Assembly: GCF_000197735.1 (NCBI RefSeq)
Contig: NC_014550.1
Span: 1,674,001 to 1,738,000 of the forward strand
Source: Glutamicibacter arilaitensis Re117
GTDB lineage: Bacteria; Actinomycetota; Actinomycetes; Actinomycetales; Micrococcaceae
Direction of reading: 5' to 3'
Length of the DNA stretch: 64,000 nt
The position numbers were made by a program, and so were the translations under genes. Within the stretch, counting starts at the first letter, position 1, and each line of letters begins with the position of its first letter. The notes below the pieces were generated by a model that saw nothing but the letters and a program-made list of their open reading frames with translations, did no database searches and was not told where the DNA came from. Below, piece by piece: positions 38,103-47,983 of the stretch.

Positions 38103-38578
38103 CCGACAGTTCGTGAGCTTAACAGCGACGGATAGCTAATTTCGCTGAGAATACCTCTCGCGCCACTTTACCTTTGGCCATTGACTGCGGGACGAATCTC
38201 ACTGGAGATCGGTGGATTGAGTACCGCACGCGTTGTAGCCGAAGAAACGCATTCCTTCAGTTATGACAGCCCTTTTCCCTACCGAAATATCACCGCGGGA
38301 ACGAAGGCGGGAAGGATTCCGTCGCGTTGCCGCGAAGAGAAGAACAGAAGCTCAAATCAAGGCCGACCTGCGCCTCTCTGAAGCAAGGTGTTTATCTAAC
38401 CACCTAAGTTGAGCACCTAAATAAATCTGGGAAAGTGTTGTCAAATTGTAACAACACTAATCAGAGCGCAATTACCTTCCCGTTGGTGCGCAGGTTGATG
38501 TTTCCTTGGGAATATACTTAAGTTTGAAATTCATTGAAGCCTAGAAGGTTTCACTATCAACGGGAATCAAATGGCACT
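38103..38578. other. Transposon cargo without a clear gene
   Basis: About 475 bp between the glycosyltransferase and the left end of the IS1380-type element. A 49-codon frame at 38263-38412 lacks a ribosome binding site and family resemblance. The region is AT-rich, like the glycosyltransferase gene. Confidence 0.4.
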
Positions 38579-38586
38579 GTTTAACC

Positions 38587-40035
38587 GGCTCTTCAGAATT
38601 GAGAGTGTAGCCACCTAAACCCAACACCCCGGATCCCGGGCATGTCGTCAATGCATTAAAAAGTCGAGGCCTTCCAGAAGAATGGAAGTTACCACACTAA
38701 CCATTTCTAGAGACCTCGACTGTGCACCATTCTATCTATACCCCCGCAAATCTCACGACTTTCACCAACCTTGACGGACTGGGACTCACCGCCATCGGGC
38801 AGCGCCTCACGCCGAAGAAAGCTGAGATCCTCTGCCAAGTGACCAACCCTGACCCATGGTGCCAAACGTGCGGAACGCCCGGAAATCCACGCGATACCGT
38901 CACCCGGCGCCTGGCCCACGAACCGTTCGGATGGCGGCCCACCGTCCTGGTGATCAAGCACCGCCGCTACCGCTGCAACCACTGCCAACGAGTCTGGCGT
39001 GAAGACCTCAGCCAAGCGGTAGCGCCACGACAGAAAATCAGCCGGACCGGGCTACGCTGGGCTTTGGCCGGGCTAGTCACCCAGCACCTGTCAGTCTCAC
39101 GGATTGCCGAAGGGCTCGGTGTCACCTGGAATACCGCCAACGAAGCAGTGCTGGCCGAAGGCCAGCGCCTGCTGATAGATGACCCAACCCGGTTCAACGG
39201 AGTCAAAGTGTTGGGAGTTGATGAGCACGTGTGGCGGCATACCAAAAGTGGAGACAAGTACGTGACGGTCATTGTTGACCTCACCCCGGTGAAGGCTGGC
39301 ACTGGCACCGCACGATTGCTCGACATGATTCCCGGACGTTCCAAGGCCGTGTTCAAGACCTGGCTTGCTGAACGCGGTGAAGCATGGAAAAACAATGTTG
39401 AGGTGGTCGCGATGGACGGGTTCACCGGCTTCAAAAGCGCTGCTGCTGAGGAACTGCCCCAAGCCGTAGAAGTCTTGGACCCTTTTCATGTGGTCAAGCT
39501 CGGCTCCGAGGCGTTGGACCAGGCCAGACAACGAGTTCAGCGTGAACAATATGGGCGGCGTGGCCGGAAAGATGATCCGCTGTATAAGTGCCGGCGTACG
39601 CTGACTACAGGTTTATCGCTGGCCACAGAGAAACAGAAACAGCGCGTTGAAGACCTGTTCAACGTTGCGAAGCACGAGCCTGTGCAATTGGTCTGGAGCG
39701 TTTACCAGAGGATGGTTGATGCCTACCGGCAGAAGAAGCCCGAGATCGGGAAGTGGGCCATGGAACAACTGATCAACGAGATCGGTACCAAAGTGCCGAA
39801 GGGTTTACCGGAGTTGAAGAAACTCGGTGGTACGCTGCGCAGGCGGAAACCGGATATCCTCGCGTATTTTGATCACATTGGCAGTTCCAATGGGCCTACT
39901 GAAGCACTCAATGGGCGGTTGGAGCACCTGCGGGGTATCGCTTTGGGGTTCACGAATTTGACGCACTATATCGCACGGTCATTGTTGGAAACCGGTGGCT
40001 TTAGATCGCGTTTACACCCTGAATCCTGAAGAGCC
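38587..40035 (+). mobile_element. ISL3 family element inserted in the IS1380 terminal repeat
   Basis: A 1449-bp element with ends GGCTCTTCAGAATTGAGAGT (38587 onward) and the related complement at 40012-40035. The 8-bp target duplication GTTTAACC is exact at 38579-38586 and 40036-40043. The duplicated bases are the outermost bases of the IS1380 left repeat. Same length as the element at 35196 but with scattered differences, so it is a diverged sister copy. Confidence 0.94.
38722..40029 (+). CDS. ISL3 family transposase
   Basis: A 435-aa intact transposase, very similar to the one at 35202-36509: VLGVDEHVWRH, VVAMDGFTGFK and GSSNGPTEALNGRLEHL are conserved, as are the N-terminal cysteines (CQVTNPDPWCQTCG, CNHCQRVW). 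Differences are scattered through the protein, so the copies diverged before they arrived here. Confidence 0.94.
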   Translation: MHHSIYTPANLTTFTNLDGLGLTAIGQRLTPKKAEILCQVTNPDPWCQTCGTPGNPRDTVTRRLAHEPFGWRPTVLVIKHRRYRCNHCQRVWREDLSQAVAPRQKISRTGLRWALAGLVTQHLSVSRIAEGLGVTWNTANEAVLAEGQRLLIDDPTRFNGVKVLGVDEHVWRHTKSGDKYVTVIVDLTPVKAGTGTARLLDMIPGRSKAVFKTWLAERGEAWKNNVEVVAMDGFTGFKSAAAEELPQAVEVLDPFHVVKLGSEALDQARQRVQREQYGRRGRKDDPLYKCRRTLTTGLSLATEKQKQRVEDLFNVAKHEPVQLVWSVYQRMVDAYRQKKPEIGKWAMEQLINEIGTKVPKGLPELKKLGGTLRRRKPDILAYFDHIGSSNGPTEALNGRLEHLRGIALGFTNLTHYIARSLLETGGFRSRLHPES

Positions 40036-41465
40036 GTTTAACCCGGGTATTTCATGAAGGCCGGTAGTCATTAACTGACTTAAAAGATGAAAAGGTGACC
40101 TGAACTGGGAAAATGGGAGTGTCTAATCTTCCAAAATACCCGTTCAAAGGATCACCTTTTCAGTGAACCATTCTACCCACGTTTTCCCTGCTCTCTCGAC
40201 CCAACTCACCGGCCAGTCCCTGGTCTCTCATGCAGGGTTGTCGGTGCTGACCAGTTTCCTGAATGCCTTGGACTTCCGCAGCCTCTGCGAGGACCGGTTC
40301 AGCCAGTTCGTGCCAGCCACCGCTACCCACCGTCCAGGCAAGATCCTCGGAGCACTGGCTCTATCGTTGGCGGCCGGCGGTGAACAAGCCACAGATATTG
40401 ACCAGCTACGCACCGCACCAGAACTCTTCGGCTCCGTAGCGTCGGATGCCACGGTCAGCCGATTCATGGGCCGGATCAAAGAACAGCCAGAAGCTTTCTC
40501 CTACGGGTTCGCCACCATGACCCGGCGCCTGCGCTCCAAAGTCTGGAATGCGGCCGGGCCGCGGAATCCCGCCCGGCTGGCTACGGCAGCCAATCCGCTG
40601 ATTATCGACATAGATGCGTCGCTAGTGCATGTCCATTCCGAGAAAGAATCCAGCGCTGGGACGTATAAAGGCGGGTACGGTTTTTCACCGATGATCGCCA
40701 TGGCCGACTACGGCAAAGCCCACGGCACCGGCGAAGTCCTCGCCGTGCAATTGCGCCCGGGAAACCGGGGCGCGAACTCCGCCACCTCGCATATCGAGGT
40801 GCTCGGCCAAGCGCTGGCTCAGTTGCCTGATGATTTCTATGACGAGCACGGGAACCTTCGTGGTGAGAAGATCCTGGCCCGTACCGACAGTGCTGGGTCG
40901 TCCAGGGATTTTTTGCACCACCTGCATTCTCTGGGGCTCCAATTCTCCACGTCGTATTCGCTGCCGGTTCTCAAGGAGCGGTTCATCCGGTGGATCGATC
41001 AGAAGAAGTACTGGGAACCAGCCCTGGACGCTAACGGAGATCAGCGTGATGATGCATGGGTGATTGATGCAACGAACGTCTTGGAGTTGAGGCAATACCC
41101 GCCTGGAACTCGGATTTACCGGCTCTTCGAGTTTAAGCGTGGTGCAGGATGTTCAGCACGGTCGGAGGCCCGCCGTGTATAACAATATCCGAACACGGTA
41201 ATGCGCATGATTCCGATAACCCCGCCCTATCCGCTTCAAGTTCTTCGCCGTCAGATTCGCCGCCTCACTCCGAGCATTCGTCAACCGCGTACGAATGAAC
41301 ACCAGCAACTCGCGCCTCCACGCAGTGAGCGTCCGGAACAACGACTTCGCTTCCACCATTTTCGTTGCCTTCACCGATTTCTCCAGCACCGCCCACCTCG
41401 ATTGAAACTCATGGATATCCCGCGTTTTCAGCAGCTCCCGCACGTGTTCCTTAATCCCATAAATC

Positions 41466-42881
41466 GGCTCTTCAAGTTTTAGCGTGGTGAGCCCGAAAAA
41501 TAAGTAAGGCCCGCAGTCCTCTGCGAAAATGGATGTTGTCTAGACAAACCATCAGCAAGGAACTACGAGCCGTGTTTAAGGATACCGGTGGAAACGACGC
41601 TGCGTCGATTCTTCTCAACCTCACTGACTACCGCGTCATCGACGCAACCCAAGAACCAGCCGGACGACAAGTCCTTATCGAGCCCAAAGCCACAGAGGCA
41701 GCCTGTCCAACTTGTGGGGTGATCACCACCCGCATCCACGCCAGACCAGTGCACCGGGTCAAAGACCTCCCAACCGGTGGCAACGACATTAAGGTCCTGG
41801 TGCGCAAACGCCGGATGGCCTGCCAAGAGACCGCCTGCGAACGCCGCTCGTTCGTGCAAACCACCGAACAGCTACCGTTGAGGGCCCGGATCACCACCAG
41901 GCTCTCTCAAAAGCTCGTGGACGAGATGAGCTGCGAACTGCGAGCCGTGTCCAGGGTCGCTTCTGCGTACCAAGTTTCCTGGCCAACCGTGATGGCACGG
42001 CTGAACTTTGAAGGTGAGCTCGCCGGTGACATTGACCGGATGTTCATCGGCAGGCTCGGTATTGATGAGCACCGTTTTCGTAAGGTCCGCTACGCCCGAG
42101 GTAGCAGCGGGAAAGTAGTCAGGATTGAGCCGTGGTCCATAGTCTTCACTGATCTGGATACTGGGAAGATCCTCGATATCGTGGACGGACGGCGAGGTGC
42201 TGCGGTGAAGAAGTGGTTGAAGTCCCGGCCACGGTACTGGCGTCAACGAGTGCAGTACGTGGCCATTGATATGTCTGCTGAGTTCCGAAAAGCGGTGCGG
42301 GAGAACCTGCCCAAGGCAAAGATCAGCGTGGACCATTTTCACGTCATCGCGCGCGCGAATCTCATGATCACCCAGGTGCGCCGGCGCCGTTCCCATGAAG
42401 TCCATGAACGCCGAGGCAGAGTGGCTGATCCGGCCTACAAGTATCGGAAGCTATTGACCTGCAATTTGGAGAACTTGTCGATCAAGCAAGTTGAACGGCT
42501 GAAACTGATCCTTGAAGCAGATCCTGAGCTGGGCGTGATTTATGGGATTAAGGAACACGTGCGGGAGCTGTTGAAAACCAGGGATATCCATGATTTTCAA
42601 TCGAGGTGGGCGGTGCTGGAGAAATCGGTGAAGGCAACGAAAATGGTGGAAGCGAAGTCGTTGTTCCGGACGCTGACTGCGTGGAGGCGCGAGTTGCTGG
42701 TGTTCATTCGTACGCGGTTGACGAATGCTCGGAGCGAGGCGGCGAACCTGACGGCGAAGAACTTGAAACGGATCGGTCGGGGTTATCGGAATCATGGTCA
42801 TTACCGGGTCAGGATATTGTTATACACGGCGGGCCTCCGGCCGTGCTGAGCATCCTGCACCACGCTTAAAATCGAAGAGCC
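41466..42881 (+). mobile_element. ISL3-type element B (1416 bp), innermost insertion
   Basis: A complete sister of element A in opposite orientation. The exact 8-bp duplication CATAAATC lies at 41458-41465 and 42882-42889, inside element A's transposase gene. Ends: GGCTCTTCAAGTTTTAGCGT (41466 onward) and the related complement ending 42881. It is the most recent insertion of the stack. Confidence 0.94.
41533..42849 (+). CDS. ISL3 family transposase of element B
   Basis: A 438-aa intact transposase starting MLSRQTISKELRAVFKDTGG. The N-terminal zinc-finger cysteines (ACPTCG and CQETACERRSF), the DDE-domain motifs LGIDEHRFRKVRY and VAIDMSAEFRKAV, ISVDHFHVIARAN and the C-terminal NARSEAANLTAKNLKRIGRG identify ISL3. 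It belongs to a different ISL3 subgroup from the 435-aa transposases in this island. It could supply transposase for both copies. Confidence 0.94.
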   Translation: MLSRQTISKELRAVFKDTGGNDAASILLNLTDYRVIDATQEPAGRQVLIEPKATEAACPTCGVITTRIHARPVHRVKDLPTGGNDIKVLVRKRRMACQETACERRSFVQTTEQLPLRARITTRLSQKLVDEMSCELRAVSRVASAYQVSWPTVMARLNFEGELAGDIDRMFIGRLGIDEHRFRKVRYARGSSGKVVRIEPWSIVFTDLDTGKILDIVDGRRGAAVKKWLKSRPRYWRQRVQYVAIDMSAEFRKAVRENLPKAKISVDHFHVIARANLMITQVRRRRSHEVHERRGRVADPAYKYRKLLTCNLENLSIKQVERLKLILEADPELGVIYGIKEHVRELLKTRDIHDFQSRWAVLEKSVKATKMVEAKSLFRTLTAWRRELLVFIRTRLTNARSEAANLTAKNLKRIGRGYRNHGHYRVRILLYTAGLRPC

Positions 42882-44634
42882 CATAAATCACGCCCAGCTC
42901 AGGATCTGATTCAAGGATCAGTTTCAGCCGTTCAACTTGCTTGATCGACAAGTTCTCCAAATTGCAGGTCAATAGCTTCCGATACTTGTAGGCCGGATCA
43001 GCGGCCCTTCCTCGGCGCTGGAGCACCTCGTGGGAGCGACGCCGGCGCACCTGGGTGATCATGAGATTCGCGCGCGCGATGACGTGAAAATGGTCCACGC
43101 TGATCTTTGCCTTGGGCAGGTTCTCCCGCACCGCTTTGCGGAACTCAGCAGACATGTCAATGGCCACGTACTGTACTCGTTGACGCCAGTACCGTGGCCG
43201 GGACTTCAACCACTTCTTCACCGCAGCACCTCGCCGTCCGTACACGATATCGAGGATCTTCCCAGTATCCAGATCAGTGAAGACTATGGACCACGGCTCA
43301 ATCCTGACTACTTTCCCGCTGCTGCCTCGGGCGTAGCGGACCTTACGAAAACGGTGCTCATCAATACCGAGCCTGCCGATGAACATCCGGTCAATGTCAC
43401 CGGTGAGCTCACCTTCAATGTTCAGCCGTGCCATCACGGTTGGCCAAGAAACTTGGTACGCAGAAGCGACCCTGGACACGGCTCGCAGTTCGCAGCTCAT
43501 CTCGTCCACGAGCTTTTGAGAGAGCCTGGTGGTGATCCGGGCCCTCAACGGTAGCTGTTCGGTGGTTTGCACGAACGAGCGGCGTTCGCACGCGGTCTCT
43601 TGGCAGGCCATCCGGCGTTTGCGCACCAGGACCTTAATGTCGTTGCCACCGGTTGGGAGGTCTTTGACCCGGTGCACTGGTCTGGAGTGGATGCGGGTGG
43701 TGATCACCCCACAAGTTGGACAGGCTGCCTCTGTGGCTTTGGGCTCGATAAGGACTTGTCGTCCGGCTGGTTCTTGGGTTGCGTCGATGACGCGGTAGTC
43801 GTTGAGGTTGAGAAGAATCGACGCAGCGTCGTTTCCACCGGTATCCTTAAACACGGCTCGTAGTTCCTTGCTGATGGTTTGTCTAGACAACATCCATTTT
43901 CGCAGAGGACTGCGGGCCTTACTTATTTTTCGGGCTCACCACGCTAAAACTTGAAGAGCCGATTTACCTGCGTGCTGAGCCCTTGCATCCGGGGGCGAAA
44001 GCGAACTTGTTCGACACGGACGGGAACCGAGTCACCGCGTTCTTGACCAATGCGCCGCGGTTCAACGTCGCGTTCCTCGATGCCCGGCATCGGGCGCGGG
44101 GCAGGTGCGAAAACAGGATCAAGACGTTGAAGAATGCGGGGTTGGGCAAGCTGCCGTATTGGTCTTTCGCAGCGAACCAGGCGTGGGCGGACTTGGCGAT
44201 GTTCGCGGTGAATTTGGTGTCTTGGCTTCAACTTGCTGCGCTACCTGGCGGGCATGAGGCCGGCTGCTGGGATTTGAAGCGGTGGCGGTACCGGCTATTT
44301 TCAATGGCCGGGAAAGTCGTCACCGGCGGCCGGCAACGCCGGCTGCTGATCGCCGAGAAGGCGCCTGAAGCGCAGCTGTTATGCCAGTTGCAGAAGGGTA
44401 TCGGTGAGTCATTCCAGCGGTGGCGGCACGGCGAGCTGGCCGCCTGAACTGGTGATTGTTCTGTTGTTTATTTGGTTTCGAAAGGCCAATTCAGTCCAGA
44501 TAAGTGGAGCCTGGCACCCAGCGCTGGTGTTTCGGCGCTCTTTGGCGTGGGCGGAATCAGTAACGGCCGCCGGGAATCCTGGGTATCGGATTTCGGTGGC
44601 CGTCAGAGACCTCATGAAAAATCTGGGTTAAACG

Positions 44635-46030
44635 CAATACCGTTTACTTAGTGCATTCATGTGTTAATCTGCTCCCATGGCACGCAGCGGATGGATGAAA
44701 CCCGTAGAACCAACACGACTTTCGGACCACGTCTCCTTAGGCGTACTAGCGAAGGTTTTCCCGCCTTCGCTGGTCAACGAGGTGGTCACCAAAGTCGGCG
44801 CCGGCGAGCAGCGCTCACGCCTGCTGCCCGCGTGGATGATGGTCTACTACGTGATGGCCCTGGCCTTGCATGCTGCAGCTTCCTACGAGGAGGTCATGCG
44901 CAACCTGCTCGGCGGTCTGCAATGGATTTCCCACCGTACTAGCGAATGGAGCATGCCTACCAAAGCAGCCATTTTCAAGGCCCGTACCCGTCTGGGCGCA
45001 CCGGTGATGATCGAGCTGTTCGACCAGGCAGCCAAGCCCTTCGGGCTTCAAACCCCACGGGGGTTCCTGGCCGGGTTGCGCCTGGTCAGTGTGGACGGGA
45101 CGACCATGGACCTTGCTGATACGCCCGCCAACGAGCGGGCCTACGGACGACCGGGAACGAACACCGAATTCAAGAGCGCTTTCCCTCAAGCACGACTCCT
45201 GGGACTGGTGGAATGCTCCACGCACGCCATTATCGGCGCGGTGACCGGGCCTTACACTACCGCGGAAAACGACATGTATCCCGGGCTGCACCACAAGCTG
45301 GATTCGAGCATGCTTCTGATGGCTGACCGCGGTTTCTTCAGCTACCGATCTTTCAAGGACAGTGCCGCAACCGGAGCCCAATTGCTCTGGCGGGTGCGCG
45401 GAAACATGGTCCTTCCCGTGCATGAGGAATTCGAAGACGGCTCGTACCTTTCTGCCGTCTACGAAGGGACCAAGGAACGCCGGAACAACGTGGATCCCAT
45501 CCGCGTGCGTGTGGTGGAATACGCGGTCGGTGACGGAGAGAAGACCAGTGAATTCCGGTTGCTCACCACAATCTTGGATCCCGGTATCGCCTCGGCGCGC
45601 GAGCTGGCCGAGGCTTATGCGAAGCGATGGGAGATTGAGTTGTGCTTCAAGGAAATGAAAACCCATCAGCGCGGGCCTTCGGTGGTGCTGCGGTCGAAAA
45701 CCCCTGAGGGCGTCCTTCAGGAAATCTATGGGTACCTTTGCGCTCACTATGCGCTGCGCACGTTGATTGGCGAGGTAGCTGCAGAGTTTGACGAGGATCC
45801 GTTGCGGATCTCATTCACCCGTACGTTACGGGCCGCCCGGCGTTCGATGGCCACGCGGCCCGGTTTTTACCCCTGAAAATCTGCGGACATCATTTGCCGC
45901 GTTCTGTTCAGAACTTCTTCACGAGCTATTACCCGAGCGTCGAGACCGGGTCAATCCACGTGTGGTGAAGCGGGAGATGTCTGGCTGGCTGGTGAAGAAA
46001 GTCCCGAAACCCGTTAAGTAAACGGTATTG
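44635..46030 (+). mobile_element. IS4-type insertion sequence, right copy
   Basis: 1396 bp, same orientation as the left copy, with the same 16-bp terminal repeats (CAATACCGTTTACTTA at 44635-44650 and the complement at 46015-46030). It forms the right arm of the composite transposon. It abuts the IS1380-type element on the left, and the acyl-CoA synthetase stop codon lies just past its right end. Confidence 0.92.
44677..45876 (+). CDS. IS4 family transposase, right copy (frame shifts near the end)
   Basis: A 399-aa protein identical to the left-copy transposase, with the same DDE motifs and the same early TGA at 45874-45876; the +1 frame continues to 46021 with the rest of the C-terminus. 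That both copies share the shift means it predates their duplication. Confidence 0.88.
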   Translation: MARSGWMKPVEPTRLSDHVSLGVLAKVFPPSLVNEVVTKVGAGEQRSRLLPAWMMVYYVMALALHAAASYEEVMRNLLGGLQWISHRTSEWSMPTKAAIFKARTRLGAPVMIELFDQAAKPFGLQTPRGFLAGLRLVSVDGTTMDLADTPANERAYGRPGTNTEFKSAFPQARLLGLVECSTHAIIGAVTGPYTTAENDMYPGLHHKLDSSMLLMADRGFFSYRSFKDSAATGAQLLWRVRGNMVLPVHEEFEDGSYLSAVYEGTKERRNNVDPIRVRVVEYAVGDGEKTSEFRLLTTILDPGIASARELAEAYAKRWEIELCFKEMKTHQRGPSVVLRSKTPEGVLQEIYGYLCAHYALRTLIGEVAAEFDEDPLRISFTRTLRAARRSMATRPGFYP

Positions 46031-46033
46031 CCG

Positions 46034-47746
46034 CTAGCCCAGACTCTTCAACTCCGGAAAATCCGTGTCCCGGTATTCGCCGCTGGGCTTGGCGCCTTTG
46101 GCCTGCTGCTCTTCCTCGGCCAGGCGAAGTTCCACACGGCGGATCTTGCCGGAAATGGTCTTCGGGAGCTGGGAAAATTCGAGACGGCGGATCCGTTTGT
46201 AAGGGGCCAGCTGCTCACGGCAGAACCCGAGGATGTCCTTGGCAACCGCCGCTGAAGGCTCGACATTCGCGGCCAGCACCACAAATGCCTTGGGTACCGA
46301 GAGCTTGAGCGGATCCGGTGATGGAACCACCGCTACTTCGGCAACCGCTGGATGCTCCAGCACGACCGATTCCAGCTCGAAGGGGCTGAGCTTGTAATCG
46401 CTGGATTTGAAGACGTCATCGGCTCGGCCCACATAGGTCAAGACGCCTTCTTCATCGCGCTCGGCAATATCGCCAGTGTGGTAGACCCCGCCCCTCAGGG
46501 CTTCCTCGGTCTTCTGCGGATCGGCAAAGTAGCCTTTCATCAAGCCGGCAGGCTTGGGATCCAATCGCAAGCAGATCTCGCCGACTTCAGCCAGTTCTCC
46601 GGTGGTCGGATTGCGCAGCTCCACCACATAGCCTGGCATCGGGCGGCCCATTGCACCGACTTTCACCTCGGTGCCCGGGGAGTTGGCGATCTGCACCGTA
46701 GTCTCGGTCTGGCCGTAGCCATCGCGAATCACCTGGCCCCACGCCGTGCGCACCTGGTCAATGACCTCGGCATTCAACGGCTCTCCGGCCGAGACCAGCT
46801 TGCGCGGGGGAGTCTTCAGTGCGCTCAGGTCTGCCTGGATCAGGTAGCGCCAAACCGTAGGCGGTGCGCAGAAGCTGGTGACGTTCTCGGTGTCCATCTG
46901 ATTCATCAGGGCCAGCGGATCAAAGCGATCATAGTTGTAAACGAAAACGGTGGCTTCAGCGATCCACGGACCGAAGAAATTGGACCATGCGTGCTTGCCC
47001 CAGCCGGGGGAAGCGACGTTCAAATGAACATCTCCGGGCTCCAAGCCGATCCAGAACATGGTTGCCAGGTGGCCGATGGTGTACGAGGTGTGGGTGTGCT
47101 GGACCAGTTTTGCCAACGACGTGGTGCCCGAGGTGAAGTAGAGCAGCATGTTTTCATCGGCCAGCGTTGGGCTCTGAAGGCTGAATTCAGCTGGCGCATC
47201 GAAGGACTTGGCGTAGTCCAAGGTGTGCTCGGTTGCCTCGCCGCGTACCTGGACAATCCGGTAGTCTCCTGGCACGGTGTCGAATTTGGCGACGTGTTCA
47301 TGGCTGGTGATCACCCAGTTCGCGTTGCCGCGCTCAATGCGGTCGGCAAGGTCTGCGCTGACCAGCTGGGTGGTGGAAGGGATGATCACCGCTGCCAGCT
47401 TCATGCCCGCGAGCATCAATTCCCACAGGGCCACCTCGTTGCCGAGCATCAGGATGATCGTGTCCCCGCGTTGCAGTCCTTCGTCGGAAAGCCAGCGGGC
47501 CACTTGGGTAGAACGGTGCGAGAGCTGCGCCCAGCTGTAGCGAGCTGTACTGCCATCTGGTTCGGTGAGGATCAATGCTGGCTGATCAGCCCGCTTTGGG
47601 TCCTTGGCTACGGCATCAAACCAGTCATAGGCGAAGTTGAAATCGGTGAATTCCGGCCAAGTGAACTCTGCCCGTGCCCGGTCGTAGTCATCGCGTGCTG
47701 CCAGCAGCAGATCGCGTGCGGCCCGGAACTTATCGGTATTGCTCAT
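46034..47746 (-). CDS. AMP-forming acyl-CoA synthetase
   Basis: A 570-aa adenylate-forming ligase that activates a carboxylic acid via an acyl-AMP to the CoA thioester. LYFTSGTTSLAKLVQHTH is the P-loop, DGYGQTETT the A5 motif, YHTGDIAERDE and GRADDVFKSSDYKLSPFELES the hinge region, and PKTISGKIRRVEL contains the catalytic lysine. It is closest to medium-chain (ACSM-like) enzymes. ATG at 47746 follows AAGGA; the frame to 47878 is too long. The stop codon TAG lies within the 10-bp target duplication of the composite transposon, so the protein is intact. It is a tandem paralogue of the next gene, about two thirds identical by eye. Confidence 0.93.
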   Translation of the reverse strand: MSNTDKFRAARDLLLAARDDYDRARAEFTWPEFTDFNFAYDWFDAVAKDPKRADQPALILTEPDGSTARYSWAQLSHRSTQVARWLSDEGLQRGDTIILMLGNEVALWELMLAGMKLAAVIIPSTTQLVSADLADRIERGNANWVITSHEHVAKFDTVPGDYRIVQVRGEATEHTLDYAKSFDAPAEFSLQSPTLADENMLLYFTSGTTSLAKLVQHTHTSYTIGHLATMFWIGLEPGDVHLNVASPGWGKHAWSNFFGPWIAEATVFVYNYDRFDPLALMNQMDTENVTSFCAPPTVWRYLIQADLSALKTPPRKLVSAGEPLNAEVIDQVRTAWGQVIRDGYGQTETTVQIANSPGTEVKVGAMGRPMPGYVVELRNPTTGELAEVGEICLRLDPKPAGLMKGYFADPQKTEEALRGGVYHTGDIAERDEEGVLTYVGRADDVFKSSDYKLSPFELESVVLEHPAVAEVAVVPSPDPLKLSVPKAFVVLAANVEPSAAVAKDILGFCREQLAPYKRIRRLEFSQLPKTISGKIRRVELRLAEEEQQAKGAKPSGEYRDTDFPELKSLG

Positions 47747-47806
47747 TGGAGTCCTTTGCAAGCGGGGCATCGGTGCCCAATAGAATTCGTCGGTCGTCAG
47801 TATCCA

Positions 47807-47835
47807 AATATACTTCAGTGACCAATTTAGACGAA
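47807..47835 (-). promoter_or_regulatory. Promoter of the first acyl-CoA synthetase gene
   Basis: On the minus strand: TTCGTC (47830-47835), a 17-base spacer, TATATT (47807-47812), about 60 bases before the ATG. The paralogue has the same -10 sequence and spacing. Confidence 0.55.
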
Positions 47836-47983
47836 TTGTTGCGACATCATGCGCACCATTGTGGATTAATGTCTCCAATATTGTCGTGAATCAGATACAG
47901 CGCCGGTCAGAATGCTGAAAATAACCGCTTAGGGCCAGTTCCCGGTATCGCCACCTGCACAGCGGCGATACCAGGATGGCGGC

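Larger units (their letters stand above)
41153..43893 (-). pseudogene. ISL3-type transposase of element A, interrupted
   Basis: The 5' part (43893 down to 42882) codes residues 1 to about 337, up to LGVIYG; the 3' part (41457 to 41153) codes the rest from IKEHVRELLKTRDI. Joined, they give 438 codons plus stop, the same length as the intact copy at 41533-42849. Only scattered substitutions distinguish the two (for example LNDYRV against LTDYRV). The insertion of element B is the only lesion seen. Confidence 0.92.
41121..43960 (-). mobile_element. ISL3-type element A (1416 bp), interrupted by its sister copy
   Basis: Element A occupies 41121-41465 and 42890-43960, 1416 bp in all. Ends begin GGCTCTTC, with a GCGTGGTG motif inside the repeat. 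It is inserted in the IS1380 transposase with the exact 8-bp duplication GATTTACC at 41113-41120 and 43961-43968. Its own transposase (minus strand) is interrupted by element B. Confidence 0.93.
40163..44447 (+). pseudogene. IS1380 family transposase, split by nested insertions
   Basis: The 5' part is 40163-41120 (GTG start; codes up to PGTRIY) and the 3' part 43969-44447 (LRAEPLHPGAKANL onward). Joined across the 8-bp duplication they give 478 codons without a stop, the usual IS1380 length. Motifs include IDIDASLVHVHSEKE (first Asp), ARTDSAGS (second Asp) and RCENRIKTLKNAGLGKLP with the acidic residue near the end. The gene is inactive in its present form. A hairpin (AAAAGGTGA / TCACCTTTT, 40091-40160) sits just before the start. 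Confidence 0.9.
38579..44633 (+). mobile_element. IS1380-type element broken up by nested insertions
   Basis: Terminal repeats agree at 19 of 22 positions: GTTTAACCCGGGTATTTCAT as rebuilt on the left (38579-38586 joined to 40044 onward) and the complement at 44612-44633. Removing the ISL3 copy (38587-40035 with one 8-bp duplication) and the nested pair (41121-43960 with one duplication) leaves 1750 bp, a normal IS1380 size. The transposase frame is then uninterrupted over 478 codons. The right end directly abuts the right IS4 copy, so its own target duplication cannot be verified. Confidence 0.85.
33298..46030. mobile_element. 12.7-kb composite transposon bounded by two IS4-type elements
   Basis: Two 1396-bp IS4-type elements that appear identical lie in direct orientation at 33298-34693 and 44635-46030. 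CCGCTAGCCC occurs exactly at 33288-33297, before the left copy, and at 46031-46040, after the right copy. The inner flanks do not match (CCTTTAGCTG on the left, GGGTTAAACG on the right). A 10-bp duplication at the outer ends only is the mark of a unit that moved as a whole, or that lost inner flanks by recombination. Cargo: a gene fragment, an ISL3 element, a glycosyltransferase and a nested IS1380-type element. The target covers the stop codon of an acyl-CoA synthetase gene, which the duplication preserves. Confidence 0.85.

Noticed and set aside
38263..38412. A 49-codon frame in the transposon cargo
   Set aside because: No ribosome binding site, no family resemblance and high Arg content typical of chance frames.
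42820..42881. The 357-aa reading of the interrupted element A transposase as a distinct protein
   Set aside because: Its last residues run through the terminal repeat of element B; it is the 5' part of a disrupted 438-codon gene.
44815..45747. A 310-codon antisense frame in the IS4 copies (also 33478-34410)
   Set aside because: Shadow of the transposase; identical in both copies only because the copies are identical.
46352..47821. A 489-codon frame opposite the first acyl-CoA synthetase
   Set aside because: Antisense shadow of a gene with complete AMP-ligase motifs.
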